A stretch of 64,000 bases of DNA from Ramlibacter pinisoli (GCF_009758015.1 NZ_WSEL01000009.1:806001-870000), one strand, 5' to 3'; positions 10,517 to 20,357 are shown, counted from the first letter of the stretch. The notes: generated by a model not told the origin, from the letters alone. Numbers and translations are program-made.

Positions 10517-12193
10517 TCACTGCGCCCCGCCGCCGCCCTGGCGGGCGCGCTGCTGCATCTGCTGCCAGCGCTCCAGCGCCTGCGGATCGCCGCGGTCGAG
10601 CGCCTCCAGGAAGCGCTTGCGGCGCTCCAGCTGCTCGGGATCGTTCTGGGCCGACTCCAGCATGCGCTGGCGCTGCGCCGGGGTGGGACCGGCCGGGAGC
10701 GGCGTGGCCGCGGGCGTCGCCGCCGTCGGGGGCGAGGCGGACGGCGACGGGTTGGCGCCCGGCGCGTCGCTGCCGCTGCGCCGGCTGCCGTCGCCGCTGG
10801 CCACGGCGGGCGAGGACGCCCCGGCCTGCGGCGCGGCGGCGGCCGGCGCGTCCTGCGGGGCGCCGCCGCCGCCCGGACGCGCGCCCGAGGCGCCGCCGCG
10901 CGGGCGGCCGGCCCCGGCCTCGCCGGGCAGGGTCACGCGCGAGCCGTCGCGCAGCCGGTCGGCGCCTTCGGTGATGACGCGCTCGCCCGGCTCCAGGCCC
11001 TTGACGATCTGGATCTTGTCGACCGTCGACTGGCCGCGCTGCACCAGCCGCAGCGACACCGTGCGGTCGGGGTTGAGCACGAACACCTGGTCGCCGTTGG
11101 GGCCGGCACGCACCGCGCTCACCGGCACCAGCGTGGCGCCCTTGAGCGTGCGCAGCTGCAGTTGCACGTTCACGAACTGGCTGGGGAACAGCCGGCCGTC
11201 GGCATTGGCGAAGCGGGCCTTGGCCTTGACCGTGCCGGTCTGCGCATCGACCAGGTTGTCGAGCGAGCCGAAGGTGCCGGTGTCCAGCAGCTGGGTGCGG
11301 GTGCGGTCGAGCGCGCGCACCGCCATCGCCGAGCCGGCGCCGTCCAGGACGGCGTTGACCTGGTCCTGCGGCACCGAGAACTGCACGTCGATCGGCGACA
11401 GCTGGGTGATCACCGCGACGCCGTTGGTGTCGCTGGTGCTGACCATGTTGCCCACGTCGACGGTGCGCAGGCCGACGCGCCCGGACACCGGCGCCGCGAT
11501 GCGGGTGTAGGCCAGGTTCAGGCGCGCCGTGCCCTCGTTGGCCTTGTCGACCACGACGGTGGCCTCGAGCTGCTTGACCAGCGCGGCCTGGGTGTCGACC
11601 TCCTGGCGGGCGATGGAGTCCAGCTGCAGCAGGGTCTGGAAGCGCTGCAGCGTGACGCGCGCGGCCTCGAGCTGGGCCTCGTCGCGCAGGCGCTGGCCGG
11701 AGGCCTGCTGCACGGCCATCTCGAACGGCCGCGGGTCGATGGTGGCCAGCAGGTCGCCCTTGCGCACCATCTGGCCTTCCTTGTAGAGCACCTGCTGCAG
11801 CGGGCCCGACACCTGCGGCCGCACGCGGACCGTGGCGGCCGGCACGACGGTGCCCAGGGCCTCCAGCGTCACGTTCAGGTCGCCGCGTTCGGCCACCGCC
11901 ACCCCCACGGTGGTGGGCGGCCCGCCGCGGCTGGCACCCGGCCCGCCCGGACCACCGGGAGCGCCGCCCGGGGCACCGCCGCCGGGCGCACCGCCCGCCC
12001 CCGACGCGGCCTGGCCCGGGGCCGGCGCGTCGCTGCGGGTGAGGTACCAGGCCCCGGCGCCGAGCGCCGCCACGACCAGCACCGTGGCGAGGGAGCCGGC
12101 CAGCAGGCCGCGGCGGCCGTAGCGGCGCGGCGGCGGCTGCCCGGCATCGGGGGCGGAAACGGGCGTCGGCGGGGGAGTCACGTGATCGGGCAT
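10517..12193 (-). CDS. RND efflux periplasmic adaptor (membrane fusion protein), MdtA-like
   Basis: Periplasmic adaptor linking the two permeases to the outer-membrane channel. I place the start at 12193 ([11 protein letters not shown]) because AAGGA precedes it; an ATG 34 codons upstream lacks one. A membrane anchor (about residues 29-50) is followed by a Gly/Pro-rich linker, the lipoyl and hairpin regions ([19 protein letters not shown]), and the barrel ([19 protein letters not shown]). The C-terminus is unusual: about 100 residues of Ala/Gly/Pro-rich, probably disordered sequence, then a charged helix ([20 protein letters not shown]). It is first in the operon, with 241 bp of non-coding DNA upstream in which I see no clear operator. 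Confidence 0.93.
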   Translation of the reverse strand: MPDHVTPPPTPVSAPDAGQPPPRRYGRRGLLAGSLATVLVVAALGAGAWYLTRSDAPAPGQAASGAGGAPGGGAPGGAPGGPGGPGASRGGPPTTVGVAVAERGDLNVTLEALGTVVPAATVRVRPQVSGPLQQVLYKEGQMVRKGDLLATIDPRPFEMAVQQASGQRLRDEAQLEAARVTLQRFQTLLQLDSIARQEVDTQAALVKQLEATVVVDKANEGTARLNLAYTRIAAPVSGRVGLRTVDVGNMVSTSDTNGVAVITQLSPIDVQFSVPQDQVNAVLDGAGSAMAVRALDRTRTQLLDTGTFGSLDNLVDAQTGTVKAKARFANADGRLFPSQFVNVQLQLRTLKGATLVPVSAVRAGPNGDQVFVLNPDRTVSLRLVQRGQSTVDKIQIVKGLEPGERVITEGADRLRDGSRVTLPGEAGAGRPRGGASGARPGGGGAPQDAPAAAAPQAGASSPAVASGDGSRRSGSDAPGANPSPSASPPTAATPAATPLPAGPTPAQRQRMLESAQNDPEQLERRKRFLEALDRGDPQALERWQQMQQRARQGGGGAQ

Positions 12194-12434
12194 CGGTCCT
12201 TGTCCTGGGACGGCCGTGCCCAACGCACGACCGGCGGCTGCGGTCGAGAGTAACTCTTCCGCAGTATTGCGCCATCGGCGCCGCCCCCGGTGCACTGTAG
12301 GCGCCGGGCGTCCCGTCCTTCCTCTGGTATCGGCACGGGGACGAGCTTGCCAGCCGCAGGTGTCGCCCAGCCGCGCGCCATGTTGCTGGCACGCAAAGAT
12401 CTGTCGCTGGGCCGCAAAGCGCCGGCGGCGACGG

Positions 12435-14063
12435 TCAGGGCAGCGGCTTGCCCTCGCTGGACGGGGGCGGCGGCAGGCCGAGCACGCGCGCCAGCGTCGG
12501 CGCCAGGTCGACCGGGGCCACCGGCGTGTCGACCCGGCCGGCGCGCACCCAGTGCGGTCCCCACAGCAGGAGGGGCACGTGGGTGTCGTCCGGATAGGGC
12601 GAGCCGTGGGTGGCCGCGTTGCTGGTGGCGATCCAGCCCTGCTTCAACACGTACTGGACATCGCCCGAGACGTCGGGATGCCAGGTGCGGCGCGCGGCGG
12701 CGAAGTACGGCGCGTCGGGCAGGCTGCCGCGCTCGAGTTCGCGGCGGGTGTAGGCCGCGGCGATGGTCGGCTCGCGCAGCAGCGCCTCGCGCGCGACCTC
12801 GGCCACCCGGTCCAGGTCGAGGCCGCGCTGGGCCGCGAGCCGGCGGTCGACCACCAGCGAGGACGACGGGCTGACCTGCACCAGGGGCGTCGCGCCGAAG
12901 CTGCGTTCCAGCTCCGCGTTGACCCGGGCGGACATCTCGCGCAGGTTCACCCGGCCGGCATCGCGGCCCTGCGACTTCGTGTACTCCGGCAACGGCGTGA
13001 AGCCGTGGTCGGCGCTCAGCACCGCCAGGTAGCGGTCGCGGCCGACCAGCGTGTCCAGGTCCTGGAAGAACCCCTGCAGCAGCCGGTCCAGTTGCAGCAG
13101 GTGGTCGTGCGACAGGCGCGACTCGGCGCTGTAGGCGTGGTTGACGTAGTCGTGGCCGGACAGGCTGACCACCAGGATGTCGGGCACCTCGTCCTGGCCC
13201 AGTTGCTCGCCGCGGATGGCGGCGCGGGCGAACTCCAGCGCCAGCTGGTCGGCGAACGGGCTGCGCAGCAGGGAGCCGTAGTAGGCGGCGTTGGGCGCGC
13301 TGTCGGCGGCCGCGCCCATGGTCATCGGCAGGCGGCCGCCGCGCGGGCCGTACCAGGGCGAGTCGTCGGGCAGCGAACCGGCATAGGCGGCCTCGGGCAG
13401 CAGCGGCCGCCACTGCTCCTTGAACCAGCGGTCGGCCGGCCGGGCGGCGTTGAAGGCATCGACCCAGGCCGGATGGCGTTCCATGTAGTAGGTGCTGGAG
13501 GCGAACTGGCCGCTCTGCGCCATGTACATGTAGGCGGTGCCCAGGTGGCCGGCCGGCAGGATGGCGCCGCGGTCCTTGCCCGAGATGCCGATCACCTTGG
13601 CGCGCGGGTCGGCGCGGCGCAGCACGTCGCCGACGGTGTCGGCCTTCAGGTTGCGCGGGCTGGTGCCGTCCAGCCGCTGGGTGGCATTGCCGATGTAGCG
13701 ATAGGCGGTGTCACCGGTGTTGTAGACCTCGACGCCGGTGGCCGGGTCGCGCCATTCGTTGCCCACGATGCCGGTGCGGCTGGGCGTGGCGCCGGTGAGC
13801 AGCGTGGCATGGCCGGCCGCCGTGACGGTGAAGGCGTGGGTGTAGTTGGCGTTGGCGTACCAGGCGCCGCGGTCGAGGAAGCGGGCCAGCCCGTCGGGCG
13901 CCAGCTGGGGACGGTAGCCGGTGACCTGGCGCTGCGGCAGCCCGTCGACCACGAACAGGACGACCAGGCGGGGCCTCTCGGGGCTGGGGGTGACGGTGGC
14001 GCAGGCAGCCAGAAGCAGCGGCAGCAGTGACGCGGCCGCCCGGAACAGGGAACGAGGGATCAT
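12435..14063 (-). CDS. Alkaline-phosphatase-superfamily phosphodiesterase, lipoprotein
   Basis: Envelope-anchored metal-dependent phosphatase or phosphodiesterase of the type I phosphodiesterase/PafA group. The start at 14063 overlaps the stress-protein stop (ATGA) and gives an immediate lipoprotein signal ending in LLLAAC (cysteine 21). Superfamily motifs follow in order: VVLFVVDGLPQRQ with the first metal aspartate, TVTAAGHATLLTG containing the likely nucleophile threonine, SLSGHDYVNHAYS, and SADHGFTPLPEY with the Asp-His metal pair. At 542 residues it fits PafA-like enzymes. Its natural substrate cannot be read from sequence. Coupling to a universal stress protein is unusual. Confidence 0.88.
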   Translation of the reverse strand: MIPRSLFRAAASLLPLLLAACATVTPSPERPRLVVLFVVDGLPQRQVTGYRPQLAPDGLARFLDRGAWYANANYTHAFTVTAAGHATLLTGATPSRTGIVGNEWRDPATGVEVYNTGDTAYRYIGNATQRLDGTSPRNLKADTVGDVLRRADPRAKVIGISGKDRGAILPAGHLGTAYMYMAQSGQFASSTYYMERHPAWVDAFNAARPADRWFKEQWRPLLPEAAYAGSLPDDSPWYGPRGGRLPMTMGAAADSAPNAAYYGSLLRSPFADQLALEFARAAIRGEQLGQDEVPDILVVSLSGHDYVNHAYSAESRLSHDHLLQLDRLLQGFFQDLDTLVGRDRYLAVLSADHGFTPLPEYTKSQGRDAGRVNLREMSARVNAELERSFGATPLVQVSPSSSLVVDRRLAAQRGLDLDRVAEVAREALLREPTIAAAYTRRELERGSLPDAPYFAAARRTWHPDVSGDVQYVLKQGWIATSNAATHGSPYPDDTHVPLLLWGPHWVRAGRVDTPVAPVDLAPTLARVLGLPPPPSSEGKPLP

Positions 14064-14497
14064 GAAGTGATGACGCAGAGGACGCTGCAAGGCGCCTGTT
14101 CGATCAGGGCGCCGGAGATGGAACCGCGCCACCAGCGGGCGGCCCAGCTGTCGAGGTGCTTGTGGCCGACCACGATGAGGTCGGCGCCGATCTTGCGGGC
14201 GAACTTGCTGATCTCGTCGACCGCCTCGCCGGTGACCACCTCGCCGCGGGCGACGTAGCCGGCCTGCTCGAGGCGCCGCAGGCCGTCCTGCAGGATGGAC
14301 TGGTACTTGGCGCGTTCACGCTCCTCGAGTTCGACGTCGTAGACGCCGCCCTCCAGGCCGACGAAGCTCATGGCCGAGGGCATGACCGCGATCATGCAGA
14401 GCTCGGACTGGCTCCACTGGGCCAGGTCCTGGCAATCGAGCAGCGCCTTCTGGCCGGCGTCGCTGCCGTCGTAGGCCAACAGGATTTTCTTGTACAT
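14060..14497 (-). CDS. Universal stress protein (UspA family)
   Basis: Cytoplasmic UspA-fold protein of 145 residues starting MYKKILLAYDGSDAG, where D10 is the conserved nucleotide-site aspartate. The start at 14497 was chosen over a longer frame because GGGAGCG precedes it and it matches the family start. The C-terminal ATP-loop motif G-x2-G-x9-G-S/T is degenerate: VVGHKHLDSW has His in place of the second Gly, while RGSIS is kept, so ATP binding is uncertain. It lies directly upstream of, and overlaps, the phosphodiesterase lipoprotein gene. A perfect palindrome sits 13 bp before the start codon. Confidence 0.92.
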   Translation of the reverse strand: MYKKILLAYDGSDAGQKALLDCQDLAQWSQSELCMIAVMPSAMSFVGLEGGVYDVELEERERAKYQSILQDGLRRLEQAGYVARGEVVTGEAVDEISKFARKIGADLIVVGHKHLDSWAARWWRGSISGALIEQAPCSVLCVITS

Positions 14498-14509
14498 GGC
14501 GCGCTCCCA

Positions 14510-14527
14510 GTGTTTGGTGACAAACAC
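14510..14527. promoter_or_regulatory. Operator-like palindrome GTGTTTG-GTGA-CAAACAC
   Basis: Perfect 7-bp inverted repeat, 4-nt centre, ending 13 bp upstream of the stress-protein start codon and next to its Shine-Dalgarno. The size and symmetry suit a dimeric repressor of TetR type, but no regulator gene adjoins it. Confidence 0.5.
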
Positions 14528-14546
14528 AGGATAAGCGGCGCCCAGC

Positions 14547-14571
14547 CCGGGTGGCAACCGGGATCACCCGG
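14547..14571 (-). terminator. GC-rich hairpin at the end of the cobalamin operon
   Basis: Arms CCGGGTG and CACCCGG (7 bp, 11-nt loop) span the cobT stop codon. There is no T-tract, so it is at best a weak or Rho-assisted transcript end. Confidence 0.3.
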
Positions 14572-15604
14572 CCTGCGACACCCCGGCGGCCTCGAAGCTG
14601 GCCATCTCGCGCAGCAGCGCGCAGGCCGACACCAGCAGCGGCCAGGCCAGGGCCGCCCCCGAGCCCTCGCCCAGACGCAGGTCCAGATCGAGCAGCGGGC
14701 GGGCCGGCGTGCCGGCGTCCGGACCCAGGTGGCGCAGCATCAGCTCGTGGCCGCGCTCGCCGGAGCGGTGCGTGAACACGCACCGCTGCAGCACCTGCGG
14801 CGCCAGCGCGCGCGCCACCAGCACCGCGGCGCCGGTGATGAACCCGTCGACGACGACCACCCGCCGCTGGCTGGCGGCCTCCAGCACGGCGCCGGCCATG
14901 GCGGCGATCTCGAAGCCGCCGAACGCCGCCAGCGCATCCAGCGGCTCGCGGGCCGCCGCGTGCCGCTCCAGCACCTGCGCCAGGATGGCGCGCTTGCGCT
15001 CGATGCCGGCGGCATCCAGGCCGGTGCCGGCCCCGACGCAGTCGGCCAGCGCGCTGCCCGTGAGGCGGGCCAGCAGCAGGGCCGCCGCCGATGTGTTGCC
15101 GATGCCCATCTCGCCCAGCAGCAAGGCGTTGCCCGGGAACGAGCGCACCACGTCGCGGCCGACCTGCAGCGCCTGCGCGCACTGGGCCCGCGTCATGGCG
15201 GGGCCGGCCAGCGCGTCGGCGGTGCCGGGCGCCACCTTGCGCTGCAACAAGCCGGGACGGGGCGCGAAGTCGTGGCGCACCCCGCAGTCGACCACCGTCA
15301 GCGCCAGCCCGTGCTGGCGGGCCAGCACGCTGACGGCGGCGCCGCCGGCCAGGAAGTTCTCCACCATCTGCCAGGTGACGTCGTCCGGGTAGGCCGACAC
15401 GCCGCGCGCGGCCAGGCCGTGGTCGGCCGCGAACACCACCAGCTGCGGCTGCTCCAGCCGCGGCGCCTCCGATCCCAGCACCAGCCCGATCTGCAGCGCA
15501 AGCGCCTCGATGCGGCCCAGCGCGCCCAGCGGCTTGGTCTTGTGGTCGATCAGGTGCTGCAGCCGGGCGGCCAGCGCGGGATCGTGGAGGTCGGCAACCA
15601 TCAT
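14564..15604 (-). CDS. cobT: Nicotinate-nucleotide-dimethylbenzimidazole phosphoribosyltransferase
   Basis: Makes alpha-ribazole phosphate from dimethylbenzimidazole and nicotinate mononucleotide, the lower-ligand branch of cobalamin synthesis. The 346-residue protein begins [15 protein letters not shown]; its first ATG overlaps the cobQ stop. Family motifs include [49 protein letters not shown] and [11 protein letters not shown], whose Glu (about residue 313) corresponds to the catalytic base. It is the last gene of the riboswitch-led operon. Cobalamin synthase (cobS) and the CobC phosphatase, often adjacent, are absent here. Confidence 0.96.
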   Translation of the reverse strand: MMVADLHDPALAARLQHLIDHKTKPLGALGRIEALALQIGLVLGSEAPRLEQPQLVVFAADHGLAARGVSAYPDDVTWQMVENFLAGGAAVSVLARQHGLALTVVDCGVRHDFAPRPGLLQRKVAPGTADALAGPAMTRAQCAQALQVGRDVVRSFPGNALLLGEMGIGNTSAAALLLARLTGSALADCVGAGTGLDAAGIERKRAILAQVLERHAAAREPLDALAAFGGFEIAAMAGAVLEAASQRRVVVVDGFITGAAVLVARALAPQVLQRCVFTHRSGERGHELMLRHLGPDAGTPARPLLDLDLRLGEGSGAALAWPLLVSACALLREMASFEAAGVSQAG

Positions 15605-17055
15605 CGGATCAGGTCCTCGAGCACGGAGGCGGCGACATGCCGCTCCAGGAAATCGGCCAGGCCGTCGAACACGGTGTCGAGCCCGGGCGTCCGGGCGCCG
15701 AACAGGGCCTGCTGCACGCCGGCGTCCTCGAACAACCCGTGCAGGTAGACGCCCAGCACGTTGCCGGCGGCGTTCTGCCAGCCCAGGCCGCGCGGCAGCA
15801 CCGCCCGGCCCGGCGCCATGGCCGGGTGCGGCGCCGTGTGGCCGTGGTGGATCTCGTAGCCGCGCACGGCCACCCCCGACAGGCCGGCCCAGGGGCCGGT
15901 GACCTCGCCGAAGGTTTCCCGCGCCGGCGCGACCACCTTGTCGCGTTCGAAGGCGGTGACCAGCGGTAGGAGGCCCAGGCCGGGGCCGTTGCCGTCGATG
16001 CCGTGCGGATCGACCAGCGCCTCGCCCAGCATCTGCAGCCCGCCGCACAGGCCCAGCACCGCCCCGCCCTGCCCCGCGTGGGCGGCGACGGCGCGGTCCA
16101 GCCCCTGGGCGCGCAGCCAGGCCAGGTCGCCGCTGGTGTGCTTGGAGCCGGGCAGCACGACCCAGTCGGCGCCGGCCAGCTCCTGGGGGGCGCGCACCCA
16201 GCGCAGCCGCACGCCTGGCAGGCGCGCCAGCGGCTGGAACTCGTCGAGATTGCTGATGCGCGGATAGGCGACGACGGCCACGGTCCGGCTCTCGCGCCCG
16301 CCGCCGGCGGCGGGGCCGACCGGGGGTGTATCGACGCCGAACCAGCCGTCCTCCTCGGGCAGGCCATGCCCGCGCCACAGCGGCAGCACGCCGACGGTCG
16401 GGATGCCCGTGAGCTGCTGCAGCTGCTGCGGGCCCGGCGCCAGCAATGCGGCGTCGCCCCGGAACTTGTTGAGCACGAAGCCGCGCAGCAGCGCCCGCTC
16501 ACGGGGCGGCAACAGCGCCCAGGTGCCGTACAGGTGGGCAAAGGCACCGCCGCGGTCGATGTCGGTCACCAGCAGGCAGCGCGCGCCGGCGTGCTGCGCG
16601 ACGCGCATGTTCACGACGTCGCTGGACTGCAGGTTGATCTCGGCCGGCGACCCCGCGCCCTCGATGACGACCACGTCATGCCCGGCCCGCAGCTCGTCGA
16701 GCGCCTGGGCCAGGCGCGGCCACACCTGGCGGCTGCGGTCGCGCCAGGCCATGCGCGTGAGCGCCTCGTCGACCTGCCCGAGCAGCACCACCTGGCTGTG
16801 CGTGTCGGTCTCGGGCTTGAGCAGCAGCGGGTTCATCCGCACCTGCGGCTCGGCGCGCGCGGCCAGGGCCTGGAAGTACTGCGCGCTGCCGATCTCGCCG
16901 CCGGCGACGACGCGCGCGTTGTTGCTCATGTTCTGCGCCTTGAACGGCGCGACCTTCAGGCCGCGCCGCGCATACCAGCGGCACAGTGCCGTGGCGAGCC
17001 AGCTCTTGCCCGCGCCGCTGGTCGTGCCCAGCACCATGACGCACCTGGCCGCCAT
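15601..17055 (-). CDS. cobQ: Cobyric acid synthase (glutamine-hydrolysing)
   Basis: Amidates four carboxylates of adenosylcobyrinic acid a,c-diamide using glutamine and ATP. The start at 17055 ([10 protein letters not shown]) lies 5 bp after the ABC ATPase stop and gives 484 residues, the normal size. The N-terminal dethiobiotin-synthase-like ATPase half has [20 protein letters not shown] and [13 protein letters not shown]. The C-terminal class I amidotransferase half has the nucleophile elbow [12 protein letters not shown] and a HGH segment near the end. A complete de novo pathway is not visible in the window, so its role may be to finish imported or partly made corrinoid. Confidence 0.96.
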   Translation of the reverse strand: MAARCVMVLGTTSGAGKSWLATALCRWYARRGLKVAPFKAQNMSNNARVVAGGEIGSAQYFQALAARAEPQVRMNPLLLKPETDTHSQVVLLGQVDEALTRMAWRDRSRQVWPRLAQALDELRAGHDVVVIEGAGSPAEINLQSSDVVNMRVAQHAGARCLLVTDIDRGGAFAHLYGTWALLPPRERALLRGFVLNKFRGDAALLAPGPQQLQQLTGIPTVGVLPLWRGHGLPEEDGWFGVDTPPVGPAAGGGRESRTVAVVAYPRISNLDEFQPLARLPGVRLRWVRAPQELAGADWVVLPGSKHTSGDLAWLRAQGLDRAVAAHAGQGGAVLGLCGGLQMLGEALVDPHGIDGNGPGLGLLPLVTAFERDKVVAPARETFGEVTGPWAGLSGVAVRGYEIHHGHTAPHPAMAPGRAVLPRGLGWQNAAGNVLGVYLHGLFEDAGVQQALFGARTPGLDTVFDGLADFLERHVAASVLEDLIR

Positions 17056-17060
17056 CCGCG

Positions 17061-17831
17061 TCACCCGCCCGGCAGCGCGACCCAGCGGCCGCCGACTTCG
17101 TGCACCTGCACCCGGCCGCCGAAGACGGCGCGCAGCGCGGCATGGGTGCGCGCATCGGTGCAGGCGCCGTGGTGCGCCAGCCGGCCCCCCGCGACGACCA
17201 GCAGGTCGTCGGCCTGCAGCGCCAGGGTCAGCTCGTGCAGCACGCTGACCACCGTGCCGCCGGCGGCGACATGGGCGCGCACCAGCGCCAGCCAGTCGGC
17301 CTGGTGCGGCGGATCGAGGTTGGCCAGCGGCTCGTCCATGAGCAGCACCGGGGCCTGGACCGCCAGCGCGCGCGCCAGCAGCACGCGCTGCCGCTCGCCG
17401 CCCGACAGCTCGCCCAGCGCACGGCCGCGCCACTCCCAGCACTGGGTGGCCCGCATGGCGCCCTCCACCGCCGCGGCGTCGGCCGCGGAGGGTGCCGCCA
17501 GCCAGGCCTGGTGCGGCAGGCGCCCGAGGCGCACGACGTCGCCGGCGCGCAGGTCTTCCGCCCCCGACTCGCCCTGCCCCAGCCAGGCGAGGGCGCGCCC
17601 CCGCTCGCGCGCGCCCCATTGCGCCTGCGGCCGCCCAAGCAGCTCGATGGCGCCGCTGGCCGGCAGCAGGTGGGCCAACGCCTTGAGCAGCGTGGTCTTG
17701 CCGGCGCCGTTCGGGCCCACGACGGCGGTCCAGCGGGCGACCGGCAGGGACACGTCGATGCCGTGCAGCACGTCGCGGCCGCCCAGCGCCACGCGCAGGT
17801 CGCGGGCAGCCAGCGCGATGTCCGGCCTCAT
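17061..17831 (-). CDS. btuD: Cobalamin ABC transporter ATP-binding protein
   Basis: ATPase that powers corrinoid import with the adjoining permease. The start at 17831 overlaps the permease stop (ATGA) and gives 256 residues. Walker A is GPNGAGKTT (about residues 37-45), the signature is LSGGERQRVLLARAL, Walker B is PVLLMDEPLANLDPP, and the switch histidine lies in SVLHELTLAL. It is most similar in layout to FecE/BtuD-type ATPases. The B12 assignment rests on the operon and the riboswitch; siderophore transporters share the fold. Confidence 0.9.
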   Translation of the reverse strand: MRPDIALAARDLRVALGGRDVLHGIDVSLPVARWTAVVGPNGAGKTTLLKALAHLLPASGAIELLGRPQAQWGARERGRALAWLGQGESGAEDLRAGDVVRLGRLPHQAWLAAPSAADAAAVEGAMRATQCWEWRGRALGELSGGERQRVLLARALAVQAPVLLMDEPLANLDPPHQADWLALVRAHVAAGGTVVSVLHELTLALQADDLLVVAGGRLAHHGACTDARTHAALRAVFGGRVQVHEVGGRWVALPGG

Positions 17832-18877
17832 GGCGGCCTCCGGTGCATCAGCCACAGCAGGTAGGCGCCCCCCAGCAGCGCGGTGAGCACGCCCACCGGC
17901 AGCTCGCGCGGCGCGAGCAGCCAGCGCGAGAGCACGTCGGCCGCCAGCAGCAGCAGCCCGCCGGACAGCGCCGCCAGCGGCAGCAGGCCGCGGTGGGTGG
18001 GACGCACGGCCGCGCGCACCAGGTGCGGCGCGACCAGGCCGACGAACGCGATCAGGCCGACCTGCGCCACCGCGGCGCCGGTCGCCAGCGCGATGCCCGC
18101 CACCAGCAGCACGCGCACGCTGCGCAGGGGAATGCCGAGGCTGAGCGCCGTCGCCTCGCCCAACGCCAGCGCGTCAAGCGCCGGGCTCCACGCCACCACC
18201 AGCGGCAGCACCAGGGCCAGCACCAGTGCCAGCAGCCCGGTGCCGTCCCAGCCGAGGAAGGCCGTCGTGCCGAGCAGGAAGGCCTGCATGGCCCGCATCA
18301 CCTCCGGCGCCCAGAACATCACCAGCGCGGCCAGCGCGCCGAACACCACGCCGACGATGACGCCGGCCAGCAGCAGGCGCAGCGTGTGCTGCACGCCGCG
18401 CGCCAGCCCCAGGGTGACCAGCACGGCGAGCACCGCGCCGGCGAACCCGGCGCCGGCCAGCCCGAATTGGGCAGCCCAGCCGGAGGCGGCGCCCGGCGAG
18501 GCGCCCATGGCGACCAGCAGCACCGCGACGCCGAACGCCGCGCCGGTGGCGCTGCCCATGAGGTAGGGATCGGCGAGCGGGTTGCGGAACAGCCCCTGCG
18601 CCACCGCACCCGCCAGGCCGAGCAGCGCGCCGGCCAGCCAGGCGCCCAGGCTGCGCGGCAGGCGGATGTCCCAAACGATGGTGGATGCCGCCTCGGCCTG
18701 GCTCCAGAGCGGCTCCCAGCCCAACGAACCGACTGCGGTGCCCAGGGCCAGCAGGAGCAACGTGGCTGCGACCAGCAGGAGGCCCAGTCCGCCGGACGTC
18801 AGGCCGCCGCGGGCGCCCTCGCCCCGGGAGAGCGACAGCGGCGACGGCGAGCCGGGGTCGGTGCCGCGCGCCGTCAT
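17828..18877 (-). CDS. btuC: Cobalamin ABC transporter permease (FecCD/BtuC family)
   Basis: Inner-membrane permease of 349 residues with about ten hydrophobic segments. After a polar N-terminal extension of roughly 28 residues it shows WDIRLPRSLGAWLAGALLGLAGA, the conserved entry to the FecCD fold, then NPLADPYLMGSATGAAFG and GLIAFVGLVAPHLVRA. Both ends overlap neighbours by ATGA, tying it translationally to the binding protein and the ATPase. The N-terminal extension is Ser/Gly/Pro-rich and not typical of BtuC; a later start is conceivable. Confidence 0.9.
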   Translation of the reverse strand: MTARGTDPGSPSPLSLSRGEGARGGLTSGGLGLLLVAATLLLLALGTAVGSLGWEPLWSQAEAASTIVWDIRLPRSLGAWLAGALLGLAGAVAQGLFRNPLADPYLMGSATGAAFGVAVLLVAMGASPGAASGWAAQFGLAGAGFAGAVLAVLVTLGLARGVQHTLRLLLAGVIVGVVFGALAALVMFWAPEVMRAMQAFLLGTTAFLGWDGTGLLALVLALVLPLVVAWSPALDALALGEATALSLGIPLRSVRVLLVAGIALATGAAVAQVGLIAFVGLVAPHLVRAAVRPTHRGLLPLAALSGGLLLLAADVLSRWLLAPRELPVGVLTALLGGAYLLWLMHRRPP

Positions 18878-19794
18878 CGCGGCCCTTTCAGCCGCCCGGC
18901 CAGGCAGTCGGCGAGCACCTGCGCCGCCTCCGCCAGCCGCGGCCCGGGACGCACCACCACGTCGCCCTGCGCGGCCGACAGCGCACAGACGCGGCCGTCG
19001 CGCAGGGCGCGGATGCGCGACCAGCCCGGACGCGTGGCCAGCGAGGGCGCGTCGCGATCGGCGATGAGGATCAGCTGCGGGTCGGCTCGCACGACGAACT
19101 CCGGGTTCAGCTTGGGCACCGACCCCAGCCGGGCCGGCACCACGTTGGTGGCGCCCAGCCGGGTGAGCAGTTCGCCGATGTGCGAACTCTCGCTGGCCGC
19201 GTAGGGGCCGGCACTGACCTCGAAGTACACGCTGGTGCCGCGCGCGGCCGCCGGCACGCTGCGCACCGCCGCTTCCACGCCGGCCTCGACGAGCTGCCAG
19301 GCCTTCTCGGCGCCCGGCACCTGCAGCAGCCGGCCGACCGTGTCGAACACGCGCCGCGCATCGGCCAGCGTCTTGATGTCCAGCCCCACGACCGGGATGC
19401 CCAGGCGCTCCAGGCGGGCCGCCGCCCGCGCGGTGGCGCCGACCAGCACCACGTCGGGCCGCAGGGCCACCAGGCGCTCGACCTGGGCGTCGTCGAGCCC
19501 GCCCACGTGGGGCAAGGTGCGCACCGGCTCGGGCCAGTTGGACCAGTCGTCGACGCCCACCAGCCGCTCGCAGGCGCCGAGCGCGCAGACCGTCTCGGTC
19601 AGCGAGGGGAGCAGCGTGACGATGCGGCGCGGCGCCTCGCGCAGGTCGACCGTGACACCGCGGTCATCCGTCACCGGCAGCGCCTGCGCACCCGCGGCCA
19701 GGACCAGCAGCAGCCAGGCCGTCCAGCGCGCCGCCGGACGGCCAACGCACCATCCGCCGGTGCGATGCGCCAAGCCGATGGCCGGCGGCCTCAT
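18874..19794 (-). CDS. btuF: Periplasmic cobalamin-binding protein (BtuF-like)
   Basis: Substrate-binding protein for the BtuCD importer. The start at 19794 (MRPPAIGLAHRTG) overlaps the cobU stop (ATGA) and gives 306 residues with a signal sequence around WTAWLLLVLAAGAQALP. The mature part starts VTDDRGVTVDL and follows the class III binding-protein pattern: RRIVTLLPSLTETVCALG, VVGLDIKTL and a long linker helix around QLVEAGVEAAVRSV. It differs from the second BtuF-like protein upstream in the operon, which lacks a signal peptide. Confidence 0.88.
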   Translation of the reverse strand: MRPPAIGLAHRTGGWCVGRPAARWTAWLLLVLAAGAQALPVTDDRGVTVDLREAPRRIVTLLPSLTETVCALGACERLVGVDDWSNWPEPVRTLPHVGGLDDAQVERLVALRPDVVLVGATARAAARLERLGIPVVGLDIKTLADARRVFDTVGRLLQVPGAEKAWQLVEAGVEAAVRSVPAAARGTSVYFEVSAGPYAASESSHIGELLTRLGATNVVPARLGSVPKLNPEFVVRADPQLILIADRDAPSLATRPGWSRIRALRDGRVCALSAAQGDVVVRPGPRLAEAAQVLADCLAGRLKGPR

Positions 19795-20357
19795 GCCGGC
19801 GCCTTCAACGTCATCGGCAGGCCGGCCGACATCAGCGTGACCCGCTCGCAGGCGGCCGCGGCCTGCTGGTTGAGGGTGCCGAGGGCATCGACGAACCGGC
19901 GCACGTCGCGCCCGAGCGGCACCACGCCCAGGCCGATCTCGTTGCTGATGAGCACCAGCGGGCCGGCGCTGGCACGGATGGCATCGGCCACCGAGGTCGG
20001 CTGGGGCGGGGCGCCCTCGAGCGCCACGGCAGGCATGAGCAGGGCCGTGAGCCACAGCGTGAGGCAGTCCACCACCACCAGGGTGTCGGGCCGGCTGTTC
20101 TGGCCGATGGCGTGGGCCAGGGCCAGCGGCTCCTCCACCGTGCGCATGCGCGGCACCCGCTCGGCGCGGTCGCGGCGGTGGCGGGCGATGCGCTCGCGCA
20201 TCTCCTCGTCCCAGGCCTGCGCGGTGGCGATGTACACCGCCTCGTGCGTGGGCGACTGCGCCAGCCAGGCCGCCGCCAGCGCCTCGGCGCGGGCCGTCTT
20301 GCCGCTCTTCTGGCCGCCCAGGATCAGCTCGCTGCGGGCGATGGCGAGATCAGGCAT
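19791..20357 (-). CDS. cobU: Adenosylcobinamide kinase / adenosylcobinamide-phosphate guanylyltransferase
   Basis: Phosphorylates adenosylcobinamide and then transfers GMP, activating salvaged cobinamide for loop assembly. The 188-residue protein has the P-loop GGQKSGKT near residue 14, YIATAQAWDEEMRERIARHR in the nucleotidyl region, VVVDCLTLWLTALL as Walker B, and NEIGLGVVPLGRDVRRFVD, all typical of CobU/CobP. Its start overlaps the end of the upstream BtuF-like gene by 8 bp. Also called cobP in aerobic-pathway nomenclature. Confidence 0.96.
   Translation of the reverse strand: MPDLAIARSELILGGQKSGKTARAEALAAAWLAQSPTHEAVYIATAQAWDEEMRERIARHRRDRAERVPRMRTVEEPLALAHAIGQNSRPDTLVVVDCLTLWLTALLMPAVALEGAPPQPTSVADAIRASAGPLVLISNEIGLGVVPLGRDVRRFVDALGTLNQQAAAACERVTLMSAGLPMTLKAPA

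Noticed and set aside
4088..10974. Very long plus-strand frames opposite the two RND permeases
   Set aside because: Same GC shadow effect; low-complexity translation, no ribosome sites, and complete overlap with certain genes.
12194..12434. Possible small gene or operator upstream of the efflux operon
   Set aside because: No frame with a ribosome site and no convincing symmetric element was found.
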